A stretch of DNA of 14,515 nucleotides, from assembly GCA_938029515.1 (NCBI GenBank), contig CALJAQ010000142.1:1-14515 (forward strand). Reading direction: 5' to 3'. This document shows, piece by piece, positions 5,552-12,900 of this stretch (positions are counted from its first letter, which is position 1; each line of letters begins with the position of its first letter). The notes under the pieces were generated by a model, which had not been told where the DNA came from, searched no databases, and worked only from the letters and a program-made list of their open reading frames with translations. The translations under genes were made by a program, and so were the position numbers. The DNA is from an uncultured Nitrososphaerales archaeon (GTDB lineage Archaea; Thermoproteota; Nitrososphaeria; Nitrososphaerales; JAAOZN01).

Positions 5552-6517
5552 TTGAAGGCTAAAGCGAGAGCTCACCCTATACAGGGGCTGATTAAGTATC
5601 ACGGGTTAAGAAATCGTATTCTACGCATACCTTACCACGATAGCATCTCCGCAAATGTCGATGCACTCTGGACGGAAACTGAGGTTGAATTCGGAGAGTT
5701 TGGCGCTGATGAACTGTGGATTAATGGTGTGAAGTCGTCTCAGCAGGAGTTGAAGCGGTGCCAAATTGTTCTAGATAAGATAAGACAGTTCAGCGGCATA
5801 ACCTATCGCGCTAAAGTATTTTCAACCAATAGCCTAACGTATGTGGAGTCAAAAGGGCTTGGCTTCTCATCCTCAGGCGGCGCGGCTCTAGCCGCGGCTG
5901 CTTACTCTGCATCTGGCTTATCTAAAGACTGGGGTTGGGATCTAACTTTCATATCTAGGTTGGCTAGGCTTCTTGCCGGCTCTGCTTGTAAGAGTGTAGT
6001 TGGCGGTTATGCTAGGTGGTATGCTGGTGTAGATGACCAATCGTCGTACGCTGCACGTATAGGGGATAGAGGTACACTTGATCTTAGGATGTTGATTGTG
6101 CCCATTCATTCGAACATCCGCACCGATGTTGTGCACGAGGATGTTACTGCTTCGCCATTCTTTGATTCACGTGTAAGATCTGCTCAAAGTAGGGTTGAGG
6201 AGATGCATCGAGCTATTTTGGAAGGCGATTTGGTTAGGGTGGGTATTTTAGCTGAGAGGGATACGCTTGAGCTACACGCGCTTATTCAAACCGGTAGACT
6301 GGGGCTGATAGTGTATGAGCCTCAATCTCTAAATGTGATTAAGTGTGTAAAAGAGCTTAGGCGTGAAGGTAAGCCTGTTTTCTTCTCTATGCAGACAGGC
6401 CCCTCTGTGTTCGTGAACACCTACCGTGAGGATCTGGGTTATGTTAAATCTAGGCTTCTCTCTTTAGGGGTTAGTGTAATAGAATCTGCTATTGGCGGCG
6501 AGGTTAAGATATTATAG
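5552..6517 (+). CDS. GHMP-family phosphomevalonate/diphosphomevalonate decarboxylase homologue
   Basis: GHMP-superfamily protein, 321 residues, of the mevalonate (di)phosphate decarboxylase family, which makes isopentenyl (di)phosphate for archaeal lipids. The opening AHPIQGLIKYHGLRNRILRIPYHDSIS (7-33) is of the type I recall in the haloarchaeal phosphomevalonate decarboxylase, more than the classical NIALIKYWGK form. K15 is present, and the glycine/serine loop is GLGFSSSGGAALAAAA (102-117). Two catalytic positions are unusual: the arginine of GSACRS is lysine (K147), and the aspartate of the D-[AT]-G motif near the C-terminus is glutamine (Q281, SMQTGPSVFVNT). The activity may therefore be altered, for example a 3-kinase, or a decarboxylase working differently. 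The TTG start at 5552 follows AGGAGGTC closely. Its stop overlaps the convergent argH stop. Confidence 0.8.
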   Translation: MKAKARAHPIQGLIKYHGLRNRILRIPYHDSISANVDALWTETEVEFGEFGADELWINGVKSSQQELKRCQIVLDKIRQFSGITYRAKVFSTNSLTYVESKGLGFSSSGGAALAAAAYSASGLSKDWGWDLTFISRLARLLAGSACKSVVGGYARWYAGVDDQSSYAARIGDRGTLDLRMLIVPIHSNIRTDVVHEDVTASPFFDSRVRSAQSRVEEMHRAILEGDLVRVGILAERDTLELHALIQTGRLGLIVYEPQSLNVIKCVKELRREGKPVFFSMQTGPSVFVNTYREDLGYVKSRLLSLGVSVIESAIGGEVKIL

Positions 6518-8008
6518 TTGAGATATATACTTCCCAACAATTCTCACAAGCCTCTTATCAGCCCTCTCTAACTCCGCCCTCATTTCCCTAATTGATGTAA
6601 GCTTCTCCTTTAACCAAAGCCACCCATCGCTTAAAGCCTTATCCAGGGTCTGCGGCGCCGGCCCCCCTTCTACTCTCCGTCGGCTGATAAATGTAGATGG
6701 GTTAAGTGAGTTTCTAATAGCCTCCTCAGATATATTTAAGACTCGACCTAAGACCTTCTTGGAAAATGTGTTTATCATCTCAAGGCTTATCTTACTCGGC
6801 TCAACACCCTTCTCCAACGCTTTCCTAACCACCATACCTACTATTGTATGCGCTGCTCTAAATGGTATGCCGCATTCCCTCGCTATCGTATCTGCCAGCT
6901 CAGTGGTAGTTGAATAGCTCTGTTCCACAAGCTCCTTCATCCTCGCTCTGTCAACCTTAAGCGTAGCAATCATCCTTTCAACTATCTTAAGCGTATCTAA
7001 CGTTGTTTTGGAGCTCTGCCAGAGCAGTTTGTTAAGCTCCTGTAGGTCTCTGTTGTATGAGAATGGCAACGCTTTGCAGATTGTGAGAGATGCAGTTAGC
7101 ATACCTACTGTATGCGCACATCTAGCGCGAGCCACCTCTGCCGAGTCGGGGTTCTTCTTCTGCGGCATTATACTACTTGTCGATGAATATTCATCGGCCA
7201 ACTCAACCATTCTGTAGCCGTCTGAGCTGAAGAGTATTATCTCCTCACATAGTCTGCTGATGTCTACGGCTAGTATAGCGTATGCAGCCATAGCTTCTAA
7301 GATGAAGTCTCTCGAGCCTACTGCATCAATAGAGTTGTCTAATATGTCTTTGAAGCCTAGGAGGTCTGCTGTTAGCCGCCTATCAATATTATAGCCTGTG
7401 GTTGTTAAGGCCCCGCAGCCTAGTGGTGAACAGTTTACTCTATTATAGACTTCAAGTAATCTACTTAGGTCGCGTGTTAATGCGTTAAAGTGTGCTAGGA
7501 GTATGTGCCCAAAGGTTGTAGGCTGCGCTATCTGAGTGTGGGTAAATGCGGGTGCTAAGGTGTCTTTTTCACCTTTTGCCCTCTCTAATATTGTTTGCAG
7601 TAAGTTGATGAGGTTCTCCGAGACCTCTATAAGATACTCTCTTAACCTAATTCTAAGGCAAGTCGCTACTTCATCGTTTCTTGATCTGCCTGTGTGTATC
7701 CAGCCGCCTTGATGCTCGCCAACCACCTCTATAACTTTAGATTCTATCGCTTCGTGTATGTCTTCAAAGCCATCCTTCGCTAACTCCTCATAACCCTGAG
7801 CCTGTATCTTGGTGAGCGCAGAGAGTATCTTCGCACCTGCTTCAAAGGGGATTATCTTCTGATTAATCAGCATAGCGACGTGGGCTTTGGTCACCTTAAG
7901 GTCTGCTTCAAAGATCTCTTCGTCAACAGCTAAGGAGCTAGTATACTCTAATGCACGCTTATCCATCTTTGCTGGCAGCCTCCCTCTCCTCAAGACGCTT
8001 TTACGCAC
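6512..8008 (-). CDS. argH: Argininosuccinate lyase
   Basis: Final enzyme of arginine synthesis, splitting argininosuccinate into arginine and fumarate; fumarase/aspartase superfamily, about 498 residues. It shows the N-terminal YTSS and IHTGRSRND (HTGRSRND at 105-112), THTQIAQPTTFGH with the acid/base histidine near 157, and the mobile signature loop SSIMPQKKNPD (278-288) with the catalytic serine. The GTG at 8008 is chosen because GAGGAGG lies 10 nt upstream. A TTG at 8017 is possible but sits directly against that site. Both overlap the end of the ACT-domain gene, so translation is probably coupled. The stop overlaps the convergent mevalonate-pathway gene by 6 nt. It is separated from argG by the ACT gene and a divergent promoter. 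Confidence 0.95.
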   Translation of the reverse strand: MRKSVLRRGRLPAKMDKRALEYTSSLAVDEEIFEADLKVTKAHVAMLINQKIIPFEAGAKILSALTKIQAQGYEELAKDGFEDIHEAIESKVIEVVGEHQGGWIHTGRSRNDEVATCLRIRLREYLIEVSENLINLLQTILERAKGEKDTLAPAFTHTQIAQPTTFGHILLAHFNALTRDLSRLLEVYNRVNCSPLGCGALTTTGYNIDRRLTADLLGFKDILDNSIDAVGSRDFILEAMAAYAILAVDISRLCEEIILFSSDGYRMVELADEYSSTSSIMPQKKNPDSAEVARARCAHTVGMLTASLTICKALPFSYNRDLQELNKLLWQSSKTTLDTLKIVERMIATLKVDRARMKELVEQSYSTTTELADTIARECGIPFRAAHTIVGMVVRKALEKGVEPSKISLEMINTFSKKVLGRVLNISEEAIRNSLNPSTFISRRRVEGGPAPQTLDKALSDGWLWLKEKLTSIREMRAELERADKRLVRIVGKYISQL

Positions 8009-8720
8009 CTTCTTCAACCCTCCTCTTTTTTGCAGCCTCCTCCTTTAACCTTCTTGCAGAAGCTATGTAGTCTGTGAGTGCAGCAAAAGCTCTCCCAGCA
8101 TCAACCATATTCACCACTATTATGGTGTCGGTGTAGCAGCTTATCGTGTCCTCTATATTTATGTGCCTTCTTGATAGTTGTGTGATGAATGAAGCGGCGC
8201 AGCCTGGTGTTCTTATTATTTCGATTGGGCTTCTGACTATTATCGCAGCTAGCTCTTTGCTGCTCTCCAGTATTTCGTCGCCTCTGAACAGCTTAACCAC
8301 TTCGCTGTAAAGCCGCTGGTCGAAAAGTAGTGTAATCGCATCTATGCTCTCAGAGATCTGGAGGAACTCTTCCCTGTAGCTGAGAAGTATCTCCCCAACC
8401 GCCTCCAGCGTCTTCTTTCTCTTTTCGACAGAAACCTTAGCAACATCTGTGCGCACAGTCACAGTGCTGTTCATAACCACGTTTAGAATATCCTTAGGTG
8501 CGACTTTATATCTTCCCCTAATCCTCTTAAGCGATGTTACTATGCTCTCAACTTTAACCTCGCGTCTAATCCTCTCTTTTACAAGAGGTTTTAACACTCT
8601 AGCTATAGCAGATAAGTTCCCATAACCCCTATAGAGCGCATCTTGAATGGAAAGGTCGCTATCGACAACGTCCCTCACCGCTTGAATTAAGGTAGTTTTG
8701 ACCGAAATTGAGTCAGACAT
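8001..8720 (-). CDS. ACT-domain protein, possible amino-acid-responsive regulator
   Basis: About 239 residues. The N-terminal part (1-75) resembles the helical region of archaeal ACT-domain proteins of unknown function (IQDALYRGYGNLSAIARVLKPLVKE). A mixed middle region follows, then an ACT domain at about 160-225 (AAIIVRSPIEIIRTPGCAASFITQLSRRHINIEDTISCYTDTIIVV), a fold that usually binds amino acids. The lysine/arginine-rich C-terminus (KKRRVEEGA) is partly set by its overlap with the argH start. The ATG at 8720 is preferred over upstream open codons, which would run through the promoter and into argG. First gene of the argH transcript and divergent from argG, so an arginine- or lysine-sensing role is a reasonable inference but not shown. 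Confidence 0.75.
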   Translation of the reverse strand: MSDSISVKTTLIQAVRDVVDSDLSIQDALYRGYGNLSAIARVLKPLVKERIRREVKVESIVTSLKRIRGRYKVAPKDILNVVMNSTVTVRTDVAKVSVEKRKKTLEAVGEILLSYREEFLQISESIDAITLLFDQRLYSEVVKLFRGDEILESSKELAAIIVRSPIEIIRTPGCAASFITQLSRRHINIEDTISCYTDTIIVVNMVDAGRAFAALTDYIASARRLKEEAAKKRRVEEGA

Positions 8721-8784
8721 ATCCCAAGTTGATACGAATAGTACCAAAAAAGATATAAACATTGCCCTATTGGAGCTTCTTGCC
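8721..8784. promoter_or_regulatory. Divergent promoter for the ACT-argH and argG-lysJ operons
   Basis: A run AAAAAAGATATAAAC (8747-8761 region) supplies a TATA-like box in both directions. Its centre is about 29 nt before the argG TTG (8785) and about 35 nt before the ACT ATG (8720). GGAG at 8772-8775 is 9 nt upstream of argG. With a single 64-bp gap controlling both operons, a regulator bound here could govern the whole pathway. Confidence 0.5.
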
Positions 8785-9990
8785 TTGACTAAGGTGATAT
8801 TAGCATACTCCGGAGGCCTAGACACCTCCGTGGCCATAAAGTGGCTTGAAGAGAAGTATGATGCTACAGTAGTTACTGTGACGGTTGATGTAGGGCAGCA
8901 AGAAGATCTGAAGGCTATCGCGCAGAGAGCTGAGAAGATCGGCGTCGAGCGGCACTATAGTGTAGATGCAAAGGAAGAGTTTGTAAAAGAGTACATCCAC
9001 CCAGCCATAAAAGCCAACGGGCTATACGAAGGCAAATACCCACTTTCAACAGCCTTAGCTAGACCGCTGATAGCAAGCAAGCTCGTAGAGATCGCGCATA
9101 AAGAAAATGCAGACGCAATCGCGCACGGCTGCACTGGGAAAGGTAACGACCAAGTCAGATTCGACATTACAATAAAGGCGCTAGATCCAGACATAAAGAT
9201 CATAGCGCCTGTCCGTGAATGGAACTTATCTAGAGAAGAGGAGATACAATATGCAAAAGAGCGTGGAGTGCCGATTGAAGCTGAAAAATCGATATTCAGC
9301 ATAGATCAAAACCTATGGGGTAGATCGATAGAAAGCGGGCCTCTTGAGCAGCCTGACTTCGAGCCCCCTGAAGATGTCTTCGAATGGGTTAGACCGCTTT
9401 CCCAGACACCTGATGAACCCGCGTACATAGAGCTAAAGTTTGAGAATGGTGTACCTGTCTCCATGGATGGTTTTGAAATGGATTCTGTTGCGATGATATC
9501 TGCCCTTAATGAAAAGGCTGGTCTACATGGTGTTGGTGTAATAGATCACGTAGAAGATAGGCTGGTTGGGATAAAGTCGAGGGAGGTCTACGAGTGTCCA
9601 GCGGCGGTGTGTCTCATAGAGGCGCATAAAGACCTTGAAAAGATGGTGTTGACTAGGCATCAACTCGCGTTCAAAGAGTTGGTTGATAGAGAATGGGCTT
9701 GGCTGGTATACGCAGGTCTCTGGGTCGACCCGCTGCGCAAGAACCTTGACGCCTTCATAGATTCGACACAGAGGGCTGTGGATGGTAGTGTAAGGTTAAA
9801 GCTCTATAAAGGTGGGCTTAGGGTTGTTGGTAGAAACGCTAAGAAGTCGTTGTACGCGATTAAACTCGCAACCTACGATAGGGCATCAACCTTCCGACAG
9901 AAGGCTGCCGAGGGCTTCATAGAGCTTTGGGGTCTACCCTCGACAACAGCCTATAATATGTTTGAAGGAAAGAAGGGGGTGAGTGAATAG
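8785..9990 (+). CDS. argG: Argininosuccinate synthase
   Basis: ATP-dependent condensation of citrulline and aspartate to argininosuccinate; 401 residues, normal family length. Motifs: the PP-loop AYSGGLDTS (7-15), AHGCTGKGNDQVRF (113-126) for citrulline/ATP binding, and SIDQNLWGRSIE (172-183). The TTG at 8785 is taken as start because it places the PP-loop at the usual distance and has GGAG 9 nt upstream. Longer versions would read through the divergent promoter and oppose the ACT gene. The next gene, lysW, starts 2 nt downstream of the stop. Confidence 0.96.
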   Translation: MTKVILAYSGGLDTSVAIKWLEEKYDATVVTVTVDVGQQEDLKAIAQRAEKIGVERHYSVDAKEEFVKEYIHPAIKANGLYEGKYPLSTALARPLIASKLVEIAHKENADAIAHGCTGKGNDQVRFDITIKALDPDIKIIAPVREWNLSREEEIQYAKERGVPIEAEKSIFSIDQNLWGRSIESGPLEQPDFEPPEDVFEWVRPLSQTPDEPAYIELKFENGVPVSMDGFEMDSVAMISALNEKAGLHGVGVIDHVEDRLVGIKSREVYECPAAVCLIEAHKDLEKMVLTRHQLAFKELVDREWAWLVYAGLWVDPLRKNLDAFIDSTQRAVDGSVRLKLYKGGLRVVGRNAKKSLYAIKLATYDRASTFRQKAAEGFIELWGLPSTTAYNMFEGKKGVSE

Positions 9991-9991
9991 A

Positions 9992-10162
9992 ATGTATGCG
10001 AAATGTAGTGAATGCGAAGCCCAGATAAACGTGCCAGACGACGCGGTGTCAGGCGAGATCGTGACCTGCCCAGACTGTGGACTGAACTATGAAGTTGTTA
10101 AAGGTGAAAACGAAGTATCTCTCAGACTTGCAGAAAGCATGAGCGAGGACTGGGGAGAATAA
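9992..10162 (+). CDS. lysW: Amino-group carrier protein LysW
   Basis: Tiny acidic carrier protein, 56 residues. The gamma-carboxyl of its C-terminal glutamate is ligated to the amino group of alpha-aminoadipate or glutamate, protecting the substrate and carrying it between enzymes. The hallmarks are all present: the zinc ribbon CSEC (5-8) and CPDC (26-29), the acidic body, and the C-terminal EDWGE that carries the modification. The ATG at 9992 follows argG by 1 nt; GGGGGTGA just upstream in the argG end can serve as ribosome site. It is followed 7 nt later by its ligase. Confidence 0.96.
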   Translation: MYAKCSECEAQINVPDDAVSGEIVTCPDCGLNYEVVKGENEVSLRLAESMSEDWGE

Positions 10163-10169
10163 AGGTAGA

Positions 10170-11027
10170 ATGGCAACCCTGACCCTGCTCTACGACCGTA
10201 TACGCTGGGACGAAAAGGAGCTGCTTAAGAGCGCAAAGTCAAAGGGAATCGACGTAAAAGAAGTAGATGTTAAGCACATCATATTCAACCTTAATGAGTC
10301 TAGAACTGGCGAAGCCTACGGTGATGTTGTTCTGCAGAGGTGCATAAGCCATTCAAGAGGCACGTACGCTTCAGCTTGCTTAGAGGGTAAGGGTCTCATG
10401 GTTGTGAACAAAGCTTCTGTGTCAGAGATCTGCGGCAATAAGCTCTGGTCAACGCTGATGTTGATTCGAGCGGGTGTGCCTACGCCGAAGACCCTCATCA
10501 CATTCACCCCAGAATCTGCTCTACAGGCTGCTGAAGAAATAGGCTACCCGGTTGTGTTAAAGCCTCTCGTAGGGAGTTGGGGGAGGATGGTGGTTGCACT
10601 ACGTGATAGGGAGGAGGCGCAGGCAGTAATCGAGCTCAGAAGCCAGATGAACGGTGCGTTAAACCAGATCTTCTACGTGCAAGAGAAGGTTAAACGTCCA
10701 CCTAGGGATATCAGGTGTATAGTTGTAGGGGAGCGTCTTGTAGCCGCGGTTTACCGTGTAGCCGCCGCTGGAGAATGGAGGACGAACGTTGCAAGAGGGG
10801 GTTCAACCGAACCCTGCCCCTTCTCTAAAGAGTTAGAGGAGATCGCTTTAAAGGCTGCTGGCGCTGTTGGCGGTGGTGTGCTCGGCGTGGATATGATGGA
10901 GGGTCCGGATGGGTTGTTAGTGCATGAGGTGAATTCAACCGTTGAGTTCAGAGGCGCTCAAAGCGCAACTAACACTCGTATAGCTGATGAGATAGTGGAA
11001 TATGCCATATCTCAGGCCAGGAGGTGA
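10170..11027 (+). CDS. lysX: LysW ligase, glutamate- and/or alpha-aminoadipate-specific (LysX/ArgX)
   Basis: ATP-grasp ligase, 285 residues, joining the amino acid to the C-terminal glutamate of LysW. The N-terminal domain is MATLTLLYDRIRWDEKEL. Visible motifs are NKLWSTLMLIRAGVPTPKT (90-108), the ATP-binding YPVVLKPLVGSWGR (126-139), GEWRTNVARGG (201-211) and the metal-binding EVNSTVEFRG (253-262). Only one ligase lies here, beside argG, so it must serve arginine synthesis unless a second paralogue exists; it may accept both substrates. I cannot decide specificity from the motif by memory. The ATG at 10170 has AGG close upstream. Its stop lies inside the Shine-Dalgarno site of the next gene. 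Confidence 0.92.
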   Translation: MATLTLLYDRIRWDEKELLKSAKSKGIDVKEVDVKHIIFNLNESRTGEAYGDVVLQRCISHSRGTYASACLEGKGLMVVNKASVSEICGNKLWSTLMLIRAGVPTPKTLITFTPESALQAAEEIGYPVVLKPLVGSWGRMVVALRDREEAQAVIELRSQMNGALNQIFYVQEKVKRPPRDIRCIVVGERLVAAVYRVAAAGEWRTNVARGGSTEPCPFSKELEEIALKAAGAVGGGVLGVDMMEGPDGLLVHEVNSTVEFRGAQSATNTRIADEIVEYAISQARR

Positions 11028-11031
11028 AAAA

Positions 11032-12084
11032 GTGAAGGTAGGTGTAATAGGCGGATCAGGGTATGTAGGTGGAGAGCTTCTTAGAATACTTCTTCAACAC
11101 GATAAGGTTGATGTAGTTTACGCTACATCGAGAAAATATAGTGGAGAATACGTCTTTAGAGTCCACCCTAATCTAAGGGGTTTAACTGATATGCGGTTCA
11201 CAGACCCGTCGGCTGAGCAGATCGCGTCAAACTGCGACCTCGTCTTCACAGCGGTGCCCCACGGGGAATCTGTTAAGATTATGCCTAGGTTGATAGAAAG
11301 CGGCTTAAAGGTCATAGACTTAAGCGCAGACTTTAGATTACGCAACCCAGAAGACTACGAAAAGTGGTATGGCTATAAGCACCCCTACCCTGAACTCCTA
11401 AAGCGCTTCGTCTACGGTGTGCCTGAGCTCTATAGAGATGAAATAAGGGGCGCGAGGCTCGTAGCTTGCCCAGGATGTATGGCTGTAACCTCTATACTTG
11501 CTTTAGCACCCTTCGTCAAAGCGGATCTAATAGATAGGAGGCATATAGTGGTTGATTCTAAGATAGGCTCGTCAGGAGGGGGTACGAAACCTACTTTAGG
11601 CACACACCACGCTGAGAGGTACGGTGTCATCAGACCGTATAAGCCGGTTGGGCATAGGCACACAGCTGAGATAGAGCAGGAGCTGAGCATACTTGCAAAT
11701 GAGAAGGTGACGGTTTCTATGACGCCTCACGCAGTAAATATGGTTAGGGGTATACTATGCACCATTCACACCTACCCTAAGAAGCAGCTGACTGTGCCAG
11801 AGGTGTGGAGAACCCTTCGCAGCTTCTACAAGGAGGAGCCATTCATTAGGTTTGTTAGGGATAGGAAGGGGCTCTACAGATACCCTGACCCAAAGATTGT
11901 AATAGGTTCTAACTTCTGCGACATCGGCTTTGAGTTGGATGAGCACGCTAACAGACTCGTGCTGCTCTCAGCGACAGATAATCTGGTCAAAGGTGCAGCT
12001 GGCTCAGCTGCGCAGTGTATGAATGTGATGGCTGGCTTCGACGAGCGCTCTGGTCTTAAAGTAGGTGGCTTACACCCTGTGTGA
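11032..12084 (+). CDS. argC: LysW-gamma-glutamyl/aminoadipyl phosphate reductase
   Basis: NADPH-dependent reductase (ArgC/LysY), about 350 residues, converting the LysW-bound acyl phosphate to the semialdehyde. It starts VGVIGGSGYVGGELL, the Rossmann nucleotide site (3-17). Other motifs are SADFRLRNPEDYEKWYG, ACPGCMA with catalytic C149, and KPVGHRHTAEIEQEL with the active-site histidines (208/210). The GTG at 11032 is chosen because GGAGGTGA ends 4 nt upstream, and the mature start MKVGVIGG is standard. A longer frame begins inside lysX and is not needed. It is the LysY-type partner of lysW/lysZ. Confidence 0.95.
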   Translation: MKVGVIGGSGYVGGELLRILLQHDKVDVVYATSRKYSGEYVFRVHPNLRGLTDMRFTDPSAEQIASNCDLVFTAVPHGESVKIMPRLIESGLKVIDLSADFRLRNPEDYEKWYGYKHPYPELLKRFVYGVPELYRDEIRGARLVACPGCMAVTSILALAPFVKADLIDRRHIVVDSKIGSSGGGTKPTLGTHHAERYGVIRPYKPVGHRHTAEIEQELSILANEKVTVSMTPHAVNMVRGILCTIHTYPKKQLTVPEVWRTLRSFYKEEPFIRFVRDRKGLYRYPDPKIVIGSNFCDIGFELDEHANRLVLLSATDNLVKGAAGSAAQCMNVMAGFDERSGLKVGGLHPV

Positions 12085-12090
12085 GATAAG

Positions 12091-12900
12091 ATGCTTATCG
12101 TAGTTAAGGTTGGAGGCAGCATATTAGGAGAAGGTGTGAACCCGAGTATCTTAGAGGATCTAAAGGCAACCTCATCTACAAATAAGGTGGTCTTGGTTCA
12201 TGGGGGAGGTAAAGAAGTCACTGAGGTTGCGGAGAAACTCGGCAAAGAGCAGAAGTTCATAGTCTCACCAGAGGGCATCAGAAGCAGATACACAGACTGG
12301 GAGACCGTGGTAATATACAATATGGTTATGTCAGGTAAGATGAATAAAGAGATAGTCACCGCACTGCAGCGTGTAGGCATACCGGCATTAGGGTTATCTG
12401 GTGTAGACGCTGCTCTAATAAGGGCTGAGCGTAAAAAGAAGCTTATCATCGTGGATGAAAGCGGTAGAAAGAGAATCATAGATGGAGGCTACACTGGTAA
12501 AATCAAGAGCGTCGAAGCTAACCTACTTAACCTACTCCTCGAAAGAAACTACCTGCCGGTAATTTCACCAGTAGCCCTTGGGGACGAATACGAGTTTCTG
12601 AATGTTGACGGCGATAGAGCAGCAGCGTATATTGCAGGGAGCATAAAGGCTGATAAAGTAATCTTTTTAACGGATGTGCGGGGGCTTATATTAGAAGGTA
12701 AGCTCGTCGAAAGGATTTCAGCGGCGGAAGCGAGGAGTCTGCTACCTAAAATTGGGTTCGGTATGGAGAAGAAGGTCTTCGCATCCCTAGAAGCTATCCA
12801 GCTGGGCGTCAAAGAGAGCATCATCGCATCTGGTGTTGTTGAAAACCCAATTTCAGCTGCGTTGAAAGGCAAAGAGTGCACGGTGATCTACAGTGGGTGA
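12091..12900 (+). CDS. argB: LysW-aminoadipate/glutamate kinase
   Basis: Amino-acid kinase family enzyme (ArgB/LysZ), 269 residues, phosphorylating the LysW-linked side-chain carboxylate. It has KVGGS (6-10), VHGGGKEVTEVAEKLG (36-51), and GIRSRYTD (62-69), the longer RSRYT form typical of LysW-type kinases rather than the GLRVTD of acetylglutamate kinases. FLNVDGDRAAAYIAG and FLTDVRGL follow. No N-terminal regulatory helix for arginine feedback is present. The ATG at 12091 lies 6 nt after argC; the stop overlaps the next start by 8 nt. Confidence 0.94.
   Translation: MLIVVKVGGSILGEGVNPSILEDLKATSSTNKVVLVHGGGKEVTEVAEKLGKEQKFIVSPEGIRSRYTDWETVVIYNMVMSGKMNKEIVTALQRVGIPALGLSGVDAALIRAERKKKLIIVDESGRKRIIDGGYTGKIKSVEANLLNLLLERNYLPVISPVALGDEYEFLNVDGDRAAAYIAGSIKADKVIFLTDVRGLILEGKLVERISAAEARSLLPKIGFGMEKKVFASLEAIQLGVKESIIASGVVENPISAALKGKECTVIYSG

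Noticed and set aside
8698..8784. Longer N-terminus for ArgG starting at 8698
   Set aside because: It would read through the divergent promoter and the opposing gene start, and it places the PP-loop too far from the N-terminus for the family.
8721..8837. Longer N-terminus for the ACT-domain protein starting at 8837
   Set aside because: The extra residues lie antisense to the ArgG PP-loop coding region and cross the shared promoter; the ATG at 8720 begins where family-like sequence begins.
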